The position numbers and the translations under genes are program-made. This document shows positions 29,082 through 43,361 of a stretch of 64,000 bases of DNA, piece by piece. Below the pieces are notes generated by a model. The model saw only the letters and a list, made by a program, of their open reading frames with translations. It had not been told where the DNA came from and did not search any database. How positions within the stretch are numbered: position 1 is the first letter of the stretch; each line of letters starts with the position of its first letter. The DNA lies in NCBI RefSeq assembly GCF_014204865.1, contig NZ_JACHMG010000001.1, forward strand, positions 2,046,001 through 2,110,000, in the 5' to 3' direction. This DNA is from Amycolatopsis jiangsuensis (lineage in GTDB: Bacteria; Actinomycetota; Actinomycetes; Mycobacteriales; Pseudonocardiaceae).

Positions 29082-30619
29082 CGCACGTCCTCCATCGGCA
29101 CCTCTCCCATCGATGCGGCGAGCAGTTCCGCCTCGCCCGCCTCAGCCGTGTCCAGTTCCGCCACGCTGCGCCCGCCGCGCAGCACCACCACCCGGTCGCA
29201 CACCCCGACCAGTTCGGCCGGTTCGGACGAGGCGAGCAGCACCCCGACCCCGGCCCGCGCGGTCTCGCCCAGCAACCGGTAGATCTCCGCCTTGGCCCCG
29301 ACGTCCACCCCGCGGGTCGGCTCGTCGAGCAGCAGCAGCGCCGGTTCGGTCAGCAATGCCCGGCCCAGCACGACTTTCTGCTGGTTGCCGCCGGACAGCG
29401 AGCCCACCGGCGCCGCGAGCGACCCGGCCTTCACCCCGAGCCGCTCCGCCGAACCCCGTGCCGCGCCACGCTCCCTACGGGCGGAGACCACCCCGAACCG
29501 CGCCAGACGGTCCACAATGGACAAGACCGTGCCGGCCACCACCGAATGCTCCAGCGCCAGTCCGGAGATCCGCCGGTCCTCGGGAACGAAGGCGATGCCG
29601 GCGCGCAGCGAACGGCGCGGCGACCGCGGCCGGAACTCCTTGCCGCGCACGCGGATCCGTCCGCGCACCGGAACCGCCCCGGACGCCCCGTAGAGTGCTT
29701 CCAGCAGTTCCGTGCGCCCCGCGCCGAGCAACCCGGCCAGACCGACGATCTCGCCGGCCCGCACGGTGAGACTGATCCCGTCCGGCTCCCGCCGTCCCGG
29801 CCGCGGCCGCACCGCCAGGTCCTCGACCCGCAGCACGTCGTCCTCCCCCGCGCCGGAAGCCCCGGCCACGCGGAACAGCTGCTCCACCGGGCGGCCCACC
29901 ATCGCCTCCGCGGCCCGCTCCGCGCTCAGGTCCCTGGCGGCGAACGCGGCGACCACCTCGCCGTTGCGCAGCACCGTGGCCCGGTCGGCGACGCGGCCGA
30001 TCTCGTCCATCCGGTGCGACACGTAGACGATCGCGGCCCCATCCCCGCGCAACTGCCCGACCACGGTGAACAGCCGCTCCACCTCGGGCGGTGAGAGCGC
30101 CGACGTGGGTTCGTCCATGAGCAGGATGCGGGCCCGCAGCGAAAGCGCCTTGGCGATCGTGACCAGCTGCTGTTCGCCGGTGCGCAACCGCTCCACCCGG
30201 ATCCGCGGATCGAGGTCCACCCCGCAGCGGGCGAGCACCTCGCGGGTCCGCTCGACCATCCGCCGCCGGTCCACCGTGCCCCGGCGGGTGTGCGGCTCCC
30301 GGCCGAGGAACACGTTCTCCGCCACCGAAAGCGCCGGCACCAGGTCGAGTTCCTGGTGGATCATCGCGACCCCGGCGCGGCGCGCGTCCGCGGGCCGGGA
30401 GAACCGGACCGGCTGCCCGCCGATCCGGACCACCCCGGCCCCGGCCGCGACCTCCCCGGAAAGGATTTTCAGCAGGGTCGACTTGCCGGCCCCGTTCTCC
30501 CCGAGGAGAGCGTGCACCTCCCCCTCACGCACGGTGAAATCCACCGAGCGCAGTGCACGCACCCCGCCGTAGGTCTTCCCGACGCCGGCCAGTTCGACCA
30601 GCACGCCGCCGTCGCCCAT
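29078..30619 (-). CDS. Sugar ABC transporter ATPase with two nucleotide-binding domains (RbsA/XylG-like)
   Basis: 513 residues from ATG 30619 (MGDGGVLVELAGVGKTYGGV); longer upstream extensions are antisense-like and rejected. Duplicated ABC domain as in CUT2 systems: first Walker A LLGENGAGKST, first signature LRTGEQQLVTIAKAL with LLMDEPTSALS; second domain with degenerate Walker A GLLGAGRTELLEAL and intact LSGGNQQKVVLGRALL plus LLDEPTRGVDVGAKAEIY. It powers sugar uptake. First gene of the ATPase-permease-binding protein-isomerase operon; a TTAC-N4-GTAA palindrome lies 39 bp upstream. Confidence 0.94.
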   Translation of the reverse strand: MGDGGVLVELAGVGKTYGGVRALRSVDFTVREGEVHALLGENGAGKSTLLKILSGEVAAGAGVVRIGGQPVRFSRPADARRAGVAMIHQELDLVPALSVAENVFLGREPHTRRGTVDRRRMVERTREVLARCGVDLDPRIRVERLRTGEQQLVTIAKALSLRARILLMDEPTSALSPPEVERLFTVVGQLRGDGAAIVYVSHRMDEIGRVADRATVLRNGEVVAAFAARDLSAERAAEAMVGRPVEQLFRVAGASGAGEDDVLRVEDLAVRPRPGRREPDGISLTVRAGEIVGLAGLLGAGRTELLEALYGASGAVPVRGRIRVRGKEFRPRSPRRSLRAGIAFVPEDRRISGLALEHSVVAGTVLSIVDRLARFGVVSARRERGAARGSAERLGVKAGSLAAPVGSLSGGNQQKVVLGRALLTEPALLLLDEPTRGVDVGAKAEIYRLLGETARAGVGVLLASSEPAELVGVCDRVVVLRGGRSVAELDTAEAGEAELLAASMGEVPMEDVR

Positions 30620-30657
30620 GACCCACCCTCTCGGCCCTGCCCGCGTCGGGAAATCGA

Positions 30658-30669
30658 TTACCGCCGTAA
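30658..30669. promoter_or_regulatory. Palindrome TTAC-CGCC-GTAA upstream of the sugar operon
   Basis: TTAC at 30658-30661 and GTAA at 30666-30669, spaced by 4 bp, 39 bp before the ATPase start codon. LacI- and ROK-family sugar regulators bind short palindromes of this kind. No regulator gene is adjacent, so the partner would be encoded elsewhere. Confidence 0.35.
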
Positions 30670-31241
30670 CGTAGGGGTGGACCCTGAGTGTGTCAAGGCT
30701 CACAAGCAGTTCGGCACTGCGGGTTTCCGCCATCGCTGGCTTCCGCACCGCGATCTTCCGCACCGCGGGGCTTCCGGCCGGAGACGACCGGATCCGCACC
30801 GGAGCACACGCCACGGCCGCCGCCGTGCCGCGTTCTTGCCCCATGCCAGTCCGGGATGGCCCAGGATCGAGGTGCCGGCCGGATGTCCGGGCCGGCAACG
30901 GTCCAGCAGCCGCGTACGCGCGCAAGGGCCGGCGGAGCGTCCGGAGACAGCCGGTCACCGGGGGTTCGACCGGTGGCCACGTGTTCGTTCCCGCGTGGAC
31001 AGCGGTGGCGTGATTTGTGGCATACCTCGCGTGAAACGCGGCTGCGACCCGGTGTTCGTGGTGCTTTTTGGCGGGTTCCTACAATCCGGCGGGTCCGGCA
31101 TGCGCCATCCACGCCATTGGGTCGAAGGAGCTTCGAGGAGCAGGGTGTAGGACGAGGACAGGCGGCGTCCCGGCGAGCCGGAAGCCGCCTGCTGCGCGAG
31201 GTGTCCGGGGTCATTTCCGGGGTCATGAGGAGGCTCAGTCC
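30670..31241. other. Long intergenic region between the sugar operon and the carboxylase gene
   Basis: 570 bp without a supportable gene; the open frames here have no coding character. It must hold the divergent promoters of the sugar operon and of the carboxylase. A TACAAT hexamer near 31080 could be a -10 box for the carboxylase, but no convincing -35 is spaced correctly. GAGGAGG at 31226-31232 is the carboxylase ribosome-binding site. Confidence 0.5.
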
Positions 31242-36716
<5,475 letters not shown>

Positions 36717-36727
36717 GCCGCGCGCTG

Positions 36728-36778
36728 CCGGGAACGCCTCCGTCAGGGATTCCGGTTCTCTGACGGAGGTGTTCCCGG
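36728..36778. terminator. Long bidirectional hairpin terminator
   Basis: A 19-bp stem (36728-36746 with 36760-36778; core CCTCCGTCAG/CTGACGGAGG) contains one G-T mismatch and a 13-nt loop. It lies 11 bp past the carboxylase stop and 21 bp past the stop of the opposing enolase-superfamily gene, so it can serve both. Confidence 0.85.
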
Positions 36779-36799
36779 GCTTCGGCCCGGCATGGCCGG

Positions 36800-37909
36800 T
36801 CAGAGTCGCAGGCGGCGGACGGCGTCCTCGTCCAGGTCGAAGCCGAGGCCGGGCCGCTCGGGTACCGCCACCTCGCCGTCCGGGGTGATCGTGACCGGCT
36901 CGGTGAGCAGGAAATCGCGGCGTTCCGGACTCCAGCCGGGCGGATCGTAGGGGAACTCGAAGTACGGGCCGCCCCCGACTCCGGCGGCGACGGCCAGGTT
37001 CGCGAGCAGGCCGATGCCGTTGGTCCAGCTGTGCGGGGTGAACGCGCGGTGCCGGAGCCGCGCCAGCTCGCCCAGTGTGCGGGCACGGTGCAGGCCGATC
37101 GAGAGCACCACGTCCATCTGGTACACGTCGAGCACGTCCTCGTCGAGGTACCGCAGCAGTTCCGGCACCGAATGGTGCATTTCCCCGGCCGCGATGCGCA
37201 CGCCGGGGTTGTCCGCGCGCAGCGTCCGGAATCCGTCGAGGTCGGCGTAGGGCAAGGGTTCTTCGACCCAGTACACGTCGAGTTCGGCCAGCCGGCGCAC
37301 CAGTTTCCGGGTCGCGGCCAGATCGGTGGCGTCCGCGGTGTCGCCGGCCATCCGCCAGGACTGGTTGAGGTCGACCATGATCTCGAAGTCCGGCCCCAGC
37401 GCCTCGCGTACCGCGCGCACGGTCTCGACACCTTCATCCACACGAGAGCGGTCGATCCGGATTTTCATCGCGCGGAAACCGGCTTCCCTGGCGGCGAAAG
37501 CGGTTTCGACGCGTTCCGCGGGCGGCTTCAGCTCCGCGGTGGACGCGTAGGCGGGCAGTGCCCGGGCCGCGTTGCCGAACAGCGTGGCCACCGGCAGCCC
37601 GGCCACCTTGCCGATCAGGTCCCACAGCGCGGCTTCGAGCGGCCAGTAGCTGCCGCCGTGGAAATTGGCCGTCTCGATGGCTTTCACGTGCCGCACGATG
37701 TCGAGCGGGTCCTGGCCGACGAACAGGTGCTTCACCGCGTCGAAGCCGGCCATGGTGTCGCCCGAGCCGATCCCGGTGACCCCGGCGTCGGTGCGCACCC
37801 GCACAACGGTCGCGTCGAAGTGCCGCCGAGGCACCGGATCCCACGCAGCACGCAACGGCGGATCGAGCGGCAACCGCAGCCGGTCCACCGTGATGTCGGT
37901 GATCTCCAC
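36800..37909 (-). CDS. Enolase-superfamily protein (mandelate racemase/muconate-lactonizing type)
   Basis: 369 residues from ATG 37909. N-terminal capping domain plus a TIM barrel with MAMKIRID-type second strand (K149, KxR), metal ligands D180 (VDLNQ), E216 (YWVEEPL) and E243 (AAGEMHH), and a C-terminal D266/H293 pair (QMDVV; TPHSWTNG) typical of the mandelate racemase subgroup. These enzymes abstract a proton next to a carboxylate; many are sugar-acid dehydratases or racemases. The substrate is not determinable. It stands alone between two hairpins. Confidence 0.9.
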   Translation of the reverse strand: MEITDITVDRLRLPLDPPLRAAWDPVPRRHFDATVVRVRTDAGVTGIGSGDTMAGFDAVKHLFVGQDPLDIVRHVKAIETANFHGGSYWPLEAALWDLIGKVAGLPVATLFGNAARALPAYASTAELKPPAERVETAFAAREAGFRAMKIRIDRSRVDEGVETVRAVREALGPDFEIMVDLNQSWRMAGDTADATDLAATRKLVRRLAELDVYWVEEPLPYADLDGFRTLRADNPGVRIAAGEMHHSVPELLRYLDEDVLDVYQMDVVLSIGLHRARTLGELARLRHRAFTPHSWTNGIGLLANLAVAAGVGGGPYFEFPYDPPGWSPERRDFLLTEPVTITPDGEVAVPERPGLGFDLDEDAVRRLRL

Positions 37910-38172
37910 CAGTCCTCCAACGATGCGGGATGCCTGCCGGAACCGAAGCTACAGCCCACCGGCCCGCACGGCCGGCCTCCCCGGGCCCCGGCCCGGTCGA
38001 CCGGCATGCCCCGGCCATCGGCTCATCCACCCGGCCGGTTCGACCCGCCCGGCCAGCTATCCCACTCCGACCGGCATGCCGCACGCAACCGGCTCACCCC
38101 ACCCACTGCATTCCCGCCTGATCAGCCCTACCGCGCCGGTCGACCAGCCGACGAGTCCACCCACTCCGATCG

Positions 38173-38214
38173 GTCCGACCGGCGGCCAGTCCGACCGGCG
38201 GCCAGTCCGACCGG
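38173..38214. repeat. 16-bp direct tandem repeat, 2.6 copies
   Basis: GTCCGACCGGCGGCCA occurs at 38173-38188 and again at 38189-38204, followed by a partial copy GTCCGACCGG at 38205-38214. The last copy runs into the left arm of the PadR terminator. Confidence 0.8.
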
Positions 38215-38245
38215 TGGGCGGGTCCACCTCGGACCCGCCCACCGG
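38211..38245 (-). terminator. Terminator of the padR gene
   Basis: Perfect 15-bp stem CCGGTGGGCGGGTCC / GGACCCGCCCACCGG with loop ACCTC. It begins 4 bp past the PadR stop codon on the minus strand. No U-tract. Confidence 0.8.
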
Positions 38246-38248
38246 GGG

Positions 38249-39334
38249 TCACTCGTGGCCTTCGTCGTCGTCCTCGGTTTCCTCTTCGGCGAGCAGGGCG
38301 TAGAGCCTGCGGCGGGTCTCGCGCAGGATCTTGCGCATTTCGCCCAGCTGGGATTCCGTTCCGGCCTGCGCGACCTGCATCGCCGCGCCGGCCACCTCGC
38401 CGACCTGGCGGTAGGCCGCGGCGAACCGGTCCGCACCCGGCTCGTCCTCGGCAGCGCGGGATTCCCACAGCGCGGCGAATTCCTCCTCCCGCCCGGCGAC
38501 GTGCTCACGTCCCGTCTCGGTGAGGTGCGCGACCCGGCGGCCGCCGACCTCCGCGGTCCGCACCAGGCCCTCGTCCTCCAGTTGCTGCAGGATCGGGTAG
38601 ATCGAGCCCGGGCTCGGCCGCCACTCGTCGCCGGTACGGCGGCGGATCTCCTGCATCAGCTGGTACCCGTGCCGCGGCTCCTCCGCGAGCAGCGCGAGCA
38701 CCGCGGGCCGCACCGGCCGCGCCGGTGCCCGGCCACCGCGCGGACCACCCCGTCCGAAGAACCCGCCACCCGGCCCGCCGGGGAACCCGGGGAATCCCCG
38801 CCCCGCCCCCGGAGGCAGGGGCGGCAACGGAGGCGGGGGCGGCGGCACCGGCGGAAACCACTCGGGCCCGCGCGCCTCGGGAGCGAAGGGCACTTCGCCG
38901 GAATCGCCGCCGTCGCCCGGATACTCCCCCACGTCCGGACGCCGGGATCCCCCGTGCCCACCGAACCCGGGATGCTCCGCCGGCCCGGCAGGACCACCGA
39001 ACCCGCCGAACGGCTCGAACCCGCTGCGCCCCTCATGCGGTCCGAAACCGAAGTGCCCGTGCCGCTCGAAGCCCGGATGCCCATCGAACCCGGGATGCCC
39101 GCCAAAGCCCCGATGCCCACCGAACCCCGGATGCCCGCCGTGCGCGTCCCGCTCATCCTGGTTGCCGAACCGCCCCCCGTGCCGCCAGGGGCCGGCGAAC
39201 CCACTGTGCCCACCACGGTCGCCGTACCCGGGCAACCCCTCGCGTCGCCCGCGCCCGGTGAATCCGAACCCGTGTCCCCGCTCCGGCCCGCCGAAGCCGC
39301 CGAACAGATGATCTCCGCCCGCCGTCCTGGTCAT
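38249..39334 (-). CDS. PadR-family regulator with a ~205-residue Gly/Phe/His-rich N-terminus
   Basis: 361 residues from ATG 39334, with GGAGA 5 nt upstream. Residues ~209-285 are a PadR winged helix: VLALLAEEPRHGYQLMQEI, WRPSPGSIYPILQQLEDEGLV, GGRRVAHLTETG; a C-terminal helical dimerisation part follows. Residues 1-205 are low-complexity: about six-residue units such as HPGFGG-HRGFGG-HPGFDG-HPGFER (~68-91), many GF/FG dipeptides, and a polyproline run (161-176). Typical PadR proteins have 110-200 residues. The codon bias is normal throughout and the frame is open, so the N-terminus is translated if ATG 39334 is used. An ATATAT-centred palindrome upstream suggests autoregulation. Confidence 0.88.
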   Translation of the reverse strand: MTRTAGGDHLFGGFGGPERGHGFGFTGRGRREGLPGYGDRGGHSGFAGPWRHGGRFGNQDERDAHGGHPGFGGHRGFGGHPGFDGHPGFERHGHFGFGPHEGRSGFEPFGGFGGPAGPAEHPGFGGHGGSRRPDVGEYPGDGGDSGEVPFAPEARGPEWFPPVPPPPPPLPPLPPGAGRGFPGFPGGPGGGFFGRGGPRGGRAPARPVRPAVLALLAEEPRHGYQLMQEIRRRTGDEWRPSPGSIYPILQQLEDEGLVRTAEVGGRRVAHLTETGREHVAGREEEFAALWESRAAEDEPGADRFAAAYRQVGEVAGAAMQVAQAGTESQLGEMRKILRETRRRLYALLAEEETEDDDEGHE

Positions 39335-39370
39335 CTCGTCTCCTATCGCAGCTGTATCGCCGACATGACT

Positions 39371-39382
39371 GCGATATATCGC
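39371..39382. promoter_or_regulatory. Palindrome GCGATATATCGC, probable PadR operator
   Basis: A perfect 12-bp palindrome 37 bp upstream of the padR start codon. Two further TATCGC half-sites lie between it and the gene. PadR proteins commonly repress their own promoters at AT-rich palindromes; this AT core is striking in such GC-rich DNA. Confidence 0.6.
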
Positions 39383-39400
39383 CGATGACTCGACAGCAAA

Positions 39401-39423
39401 CCCCCAGGTCGACGACCTGGGGG
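39401..39423 (-). terminator. Terminator of the MFS gene
   Basis: Perfect 10-bp stem CCCCCAGGTC / GACCTGGGGG with a 3-nt loop. On the minus strand it is followed by TTTGCTG. It starts 10 bp beyond the MFS stop codon. Confidence 0.85.
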
Positions 39424-39432
39424 TGGGAAACT

Positions 39433-40731
39433 TCAGCTGCCGGAGGTGCCCGCGGGGGCCGCTGTCGCGCCTTCACCGCCGAAGTGGATCGACTTGGCCT
39501 CCTTGCCCACGGCGGTGAGCACGGCGACCGCGATCAGCACCGGGATGACCGTCCACAGCAACGCCGCGGTGTAGCCCTGCGACTGCGCGATGCTCTCCTG
39601 GATCGGCAGGTTGAGCGCGGCGAGCAGGTTGCCCAGCTGGTAGGTCACGCCGGGGAAGAAGCCGCGGATCGCGTCCGGCGACATCTCCGTCAGGTGCGCC
39701 GGGATCACGCCCCAGGCACCCTGCACCATGACCTGCATCAGGAACGAGCCGAGCACGAGCAGCCCCGCGCCGTGGTCGAAGGCGAAGATCGGGATGACCG
39801 GCAGGCCCAGCACGGCCGCGCCGACGATGGTCATCCGCCGGCCGAACCGTTCCGACAGCGAGCCGAACAGCAGGCCGCCGACGATCGCGCCGACGTTGTA
39901 GATCACCGCGATCCAGGTGCTCGTGGCCGCACTCAGCCCGGCACCGCCGTGCTCGGTCGCCTTGAGGAAGGTCGGGTACAGGTCCTGGGTGCCGTGGCTC
40001 ATCCAGTTGAACGCGGTCATCAGCAGGATCAGGTAGACGAACCGGCGGATCACCTTCGGGTTGAGCAGCACGTCGCGCACCGAGGTCCGGGTGACGCGCA
40101 TCTTCTCCCGCGTCGACTCCCAGACCTCCGATTCCCGCACCCGCGCCCGGATCAGCAGGCTGATCAGCGCCGGGATCACGCTCAGCACGAACAGCCACCG
40201 CCAGCCCAGCCCGAACGCGGTGTGGAACAGCAGGTAGGCCAGCGCCGCGAAGAGGTACCCCGCGGAGTACCCGGCCTGCAGTAGACCGGAGAAGAACCCG
40301 CGCCGCTGCACCGGAATCTTCTCCATCGCGAGCGCGGCACCGAGACCCCACTCGCCGCCCATCCCGATGCCGTACACGAACCGCAGGATCAGCAGCACGG
40401 TGAAGTTCGGCGCCACCGCGCACAGCACCCCGGCCACGGAGTACAGCAGCACGTCCACCATCAGCGGGATCCGCCGGCCCACCCGGTCGGCCCAGAGCCC
40501 GAACAGCAGCGCGCCGACCGGGCGCATCACCAGCGTCGCGGTGGTGATGAAGGCCAGCTGGGTGGCGGTCGCACCGAACGAGGCGTCCTTGTCGATGTCG
40601 GCGAGCACGAACACGACGAGGAAGTAGTCGAACGCGTCCATGCTCCAGCCGAGCCAGGCGGCGAGGAAGGAGTTCCGCTGGTCCGCGGTGAGCTTGCGCT
40701 TGTCCGGCGCGGCGGCAGCACTTTCAGTCAC
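39433..40731 (-). CDS. MFS transporter, carboxylate/aromatic-acid:proton symporter type
   Basis: 432 residues from GTG 40731. Twelve membrane segments; the motif [15 protein letters not shown] (loop 2-3) and [21 protein letters not shown] are characteristic of the metabolite:H+ symporter group that includes lactate, sialate and aromatic acid carriers. The second half repeats the loop motif as [15 protein letters not shown]. The transported compound is unknown. It is a single gene with its own terminator; the divergent neighbour is a COG0523 GTPase. Confidence 0.92.
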   Translation of the reverse strand: MTESAAAAPDKRKLTADQRNSFLAAWLGWSMDAFDYFLVVFVLADIDKDASFGATATQLAFITTATLVMRPVGALLFGLWADRVGRRIPLMVDVLLYSVAGVLCAVAPNFTVLLILRFVYGIGMGGEWGLGAALAMEKIPVQRRGFFSGLLQAGYSAGYLFAALAYLLFHTAFGLGWRWLFVLSVIPALISLLIRARVRESEVWESTREKMRVTRTSVRDVLLNPKVIRRFVYLILLMTAFNWMSHGTQDLYPTFLKATEHGGAGLSAATSTWIAVIYNVGAIVGGLLFGSLSERFGRRMTIVGAAVLGLPVIPIFAFDHGAGLLVLGSFLMQVMVQGAWGVIPAHLTEMSPDAIRGFFPGVTYQLGNLLAALNLPIQESIAQSQGYTAALLWTVIPVLIAVAVLTAVGKEAKSIHFGGEGATAAPAGTSGS

Positions 40732-40909
40732 CGGCTCGGTCTACACCTGCCCGGGCCGATCGGCAACAGCCGTCCCGCAGCGGAAAAAGCGTGTCATACC
40801 AAGCAAAACGGGCGAACCGGGGCAGAGCCGGGCCCGCCGTCACCCGCCGCGCGCCGTACCGCCGGACGAGCGGGCGATAAGGTCGGGCAGCGACCACGAG
40901 GAGGAACCG

Positions 40910-41932
40910 ATGAGCAGGCGGCGGATTCCGGTGGTGCTCGTCACGGGATTCCTGGGCTCGGGCAAGACGACGCTGCTCAACCACCTGCTCGCCAACCGCC
41001 ACGGTGCCCGCGTCGGGGTGGTGGTCAACGACTTCGGCAGCGTGAACGTCGACGCGCTCGCGGTGGCGGGCCAAGTCGACACGATGGTGTCGCTGGGCAA
41101 CGGCTGCCTGTGCTGCGCGGTCGACGCCAGCGGACTGGACGCCATGCTCGGCCGGCTTTCCCGTCCCGAGTCCGGCATCGACGTGATCGTGGTCGAGGCG
41201 AGCGGGATCGCCGAACCCCGTGACCTGCTGCGGCTGATGATCGCCAGCGAGGACCCGGACATCCGCTACGGCGGCCTCGCCGAAGTGGTCGACGCCGCGG
41301 AGTTCGAGTCGTCTCGGGCCCGGCATCCGGAGCTCACCGAGCATCTGCGCATCGCCGACCTGGTCATCCTCAACAAGGCCGACCGGGTGGACCCGGACGC
41401 GCTGGCCAAGGTGCGCGGTGTGGTCGAGGAATTCGCGCCAGGCGTCCCGCTGCTCGTGACCGACCACGGTCGCGTGGACCCGCAGCTGTTCTTCGAGCCG
41501 CGTCCGCGGGAACGCTACGGGCAGCTGTCCTTCGATGATCTGCGCGGCGACGAGGACCATTCGCAGCACTTGCACGCGCAGTACGACAGTGTCACGTTCA
41601 CCGCCGAACGCCCCTTGTCTCCGCGACGTTTCCTGGAGTTCCTGGAACAGCGCCCGCCCGGTTTGTACCGCGTGAAGGGGCAGCTGGACCTGGGTTCGGC
41701 CGACGCCCGGTCGCGCTTCGGCCTGCACACCGTCGGTGCCTTCGTGCAGCTCGACCGCTCCGCCTGGCCCACCGGGCCGCGGCGGACCGAACTGGTCCTG
41801 ATCGGCGCGGGCATCGACCGTGCCGCGGTGCTCCGGCGGCTCGAGGACTGCGTCGCGGACGACAGCGTCCCGGACGAACGCGGCCTCCTGCGAATCCTCC
41901 GCTACCTCGACGAACCGGTCGCCGACGACTGA
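40910..41932 (+). CDS. CobW/COG0523 metal-handling GTPase
   Basis: 340 residues from ATG 40910, with GAGGAGG 4-5 nt upstream. G3E-family GTPase: Walker A GFLGSGKT (13-20), the metal-binding GCLCC motif (C66-x-C68-C69), Walker B region VIVVEASGIAEP and NKAD for guanine. The C-terminal CobW domain (GLYRVKGQLDL) is present. These proteins deliver zinc or other metals to target enzymes or help cells under metal shortage. No Zur box is evident upstream and no metalloenzyme paralogue is adjacent, so the client is unknown. Confidence 0.92.
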   Translation: MSRRRIPVVLVTGFLGSGKTTLLNHLLANRHGARVGVVVNDFGSVNVDALAVAGQVDTMVSLGNGCLCCAVDASGLDAMLGRLSRPESGIDVIVVEASGIAEPRDLLRLMIASEDPDIRYGGLAEVVDAAEFESSRARHPELTEHLRIADLVILNKADRVDPDALAKVRGVVEEFAPGVPLLVTDHGRVDPQLFFEPRPRERYGQLSFDDLRGDEDHSQHLHAQYDSVTFTAERPLSPRRFLEFLEQRPPGLYRVKGQLDLGSADARSRFGLHTVGAFVQLDRSAWPTGPRRTELVLIGAGIDRAAVLRRLEDCVADDSVPDERGLLRILRYLDEPVADD

Positions 41933-42046
41933 TCCCGGGCGAGTACGCCACGCCGAACAACCGCAAACGCGCCACTGTCCACAGCCGACGGCGCACGATG
42001 GGTCGCGCGTGTACAGCTCGAACCGGCCTCCCAGGAGGGCAGTTCC

Positions 42047-42316
42047 ATGGTGGAGACGAGCACGGCCCGGTGGTACCTCGTCGGCGCACTGCCCGACGAG
42101 CATCCGGTGGCGCACCTGATGACCCGGTCCGACGACCTGCGTTATCGCCGTTCCGCGTGCGGGGAAAGGGATTCGCGCAGCTGGACGCCGATCGACCTGA
42201 CCGCGCCGGGGACCGGGCACATCAGCCCGTGCCCGCACTGCGCGGCCACGCTGGCAGGCTCGCCCGGGCCGGCAGGTGGACTGGAGCAGTTGGCCTTCGA
42301 CCTGCCGCTGGGCTGA
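42047..42316 (+). CDS. Small hypothetical protein with a CPHC motif
   Basis: 89 residues from ATG 42047, preceded by GGAGGGCAG at a good distance. Codon use is fully actinomycete-like. A Cys at ~39 (RRSACGER) and CPHC near 62-65 could bind a metal, though only three Cys are present. It ends 35 bp before the convergent LigD-polymerase stop. No family is recognised. Confidence 0.65.
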   Translation: MVETSTARWYLVGALPDEHPVAHLMTRSDDLRYRRSACGERDSRSWTPIDLTAPGTGHISPCPHCAATLAGSPGPAGGLEQLAFDLPLG

Positions 42317-42350
42317 ACAACACCCAGTCCGCGAAGACTTCCCAGGCGGC

Positions 42351-43361
42351 TCAGGTCTTCTTCGCCCGGCTCGGTGCGACGCGGGGCGGTTCGTTCGGCA
42401 TCTTCGGGTAGACCGGCGGCCACGGGGCGTCCATCAGGCCGTTCGCCAGGTCCGAACGAGACATCTCCAGCAGCGGCTCCAGGGACTGCGGGCGGTCGTT
42501 CGCGCCTGCCCACGGGTCGCCGCGGTCGGCGAGCCGCGCGGGAACGGTGGCGAGCGTCAGCGTGTCCGGTTCGACGGTGGCAAGTTCGTCCCAGCCGATG
42601 GGCGTGGACACCTGGCCACCCACGCGGGGCCGCACGCACCAGGCACCGAAGACAGTCTTGTGCGGCGCGTTCTGGTTGAAGTCCACGAAAACCCGGCTGC
42701 CGCGCTCCTCCTTCCACCACTGGGCGGTGATCAGCTCCGGGTGCCGCCGCTCCAGCGCCCGCGCGAGCGCGACGGCTGCGGCCCGGACCTGGTAACCGTC
42801 CCACCGGGGTTCGAGGATCGCGTACAGGTGCAGGCCACGGGAGCCGGAGGTCTTGACCTGCGCCTCGATACCCAGCCCGGTGAGGAACTCCCGCGCCAGC
42901 ACCGCGGCCTCGCGCAGCTGGTCGAATCCGATGCCGGGTGAGGGGTCGAGGTCGATCCGCAGTTCGTCGGCGATGGCGAGGGAGTCCGCCCGGTTCGGCC
43001 ACACGTGGAAGCCGAGGCAGCCCTGGTTGACCGCCCACAGCACGTGCGCGAGGTCCACCGCGACCAGTGCGTCGCTCGTGGTGCCGTTCGGCGTGGACAC
43101 GACGGTGGTGGTGAGCCAGGGCGGTGCCGTCTTCGGGACGCGTTTCTGGAACCAGGATTTCCCGCCCGCGCCGTCGGGATAGCGCTCCAGCAGCAGGGGA
43201 CGGCCGCCGAGCCGGTCGAGCAACGGCCCGGACACGGCCTGGTAGTAGCGGACGAGATCCAGCTTCGTCTCCCCGCGTTCGGGAAAATAGACCTTGCCGG
43301 GGCTGGAAATGGTCAGCTCGGTCCCGTCGAGGTCGAGCGTCACGCCGCTCGCCGGGGTCAC
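42351..43361 (-). CDS. LigD-type DNA primase-polymerase (NHEJ polymerase domain)
   Basis: 336 residues from GTG 43361, which overlaps the ligase stop (GTGA). It is a stand-alone LigD polymerase domain of the archaeo-eukaryotic primase fold: ISSPGKVYFPERGETKLDLVRYY, FQKRVPKTAPPW, NQGCLGFHVWPNRAD, the catalytic DLD in ELRIDLDPSPG and HKTVFGAWCVRPRVGGQVSTPI. By family it fills gaps and adds nucleotides or ribonucleotides at broken ends during non-homologous end joining. It is coupled to an ATP-dependent DNA ligase; no Ku gene is in the window. Confidence 0.93.
   Translation of the reverse strand: MTPASGVTLDLDGTELTISSPGKVYFPERGETKLDLVRYYQAVSGPLLDRLGGRPLLLERYPDGAGGKSWFQKRVPKTAPPWLTTTVVSTPNGTTSDALVAVDLAHVLWAVNQGCLGFHVWPNRADSLAIADELRIDLDPSPGIGFDQLREAAVLAREFLTGLGIEAQVKTSGSRGLHLYAILEPRWDGYQVRAAAVALARALERRHPELITAQWWKEERGSRVFVDFNQNAPHKTVFGAWCVRPRVGGQVSTPIGWDELATVEPDTLTLATVPARLADRGDPWAGANDRPQSLEPLLEMSRSDLANGLMDAPWPPVYPKMPNEPPRVAPSRAKKT

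Larger units (their letters stand above)
37910..38248. other. Repeat-rich intergenic region
   Basis: 340 bp without a gene, made largely of degenerate CCGGC/CCGACCGG-type words. It includes 2.6 direct copies of a 16-bp unit (38173-38214) and ends in the PadR terminator. No promoter motif is convincing for the enolase-superfamily gene. Confidence 0.6.

Noticed and set aside
30690..31020. Several overlapping open frames upstream of the carboxylase
   Set aside because: No ribosome-binding site, no domain and no consistent codon bias; considered part of the divergent promoter region.
31060..31090. A sigma-70 promoter for the carboxylase (TACAAT near 31080)
   Set aside because: No -35 box at 16-18 bp; noted only within the intergenic entry.
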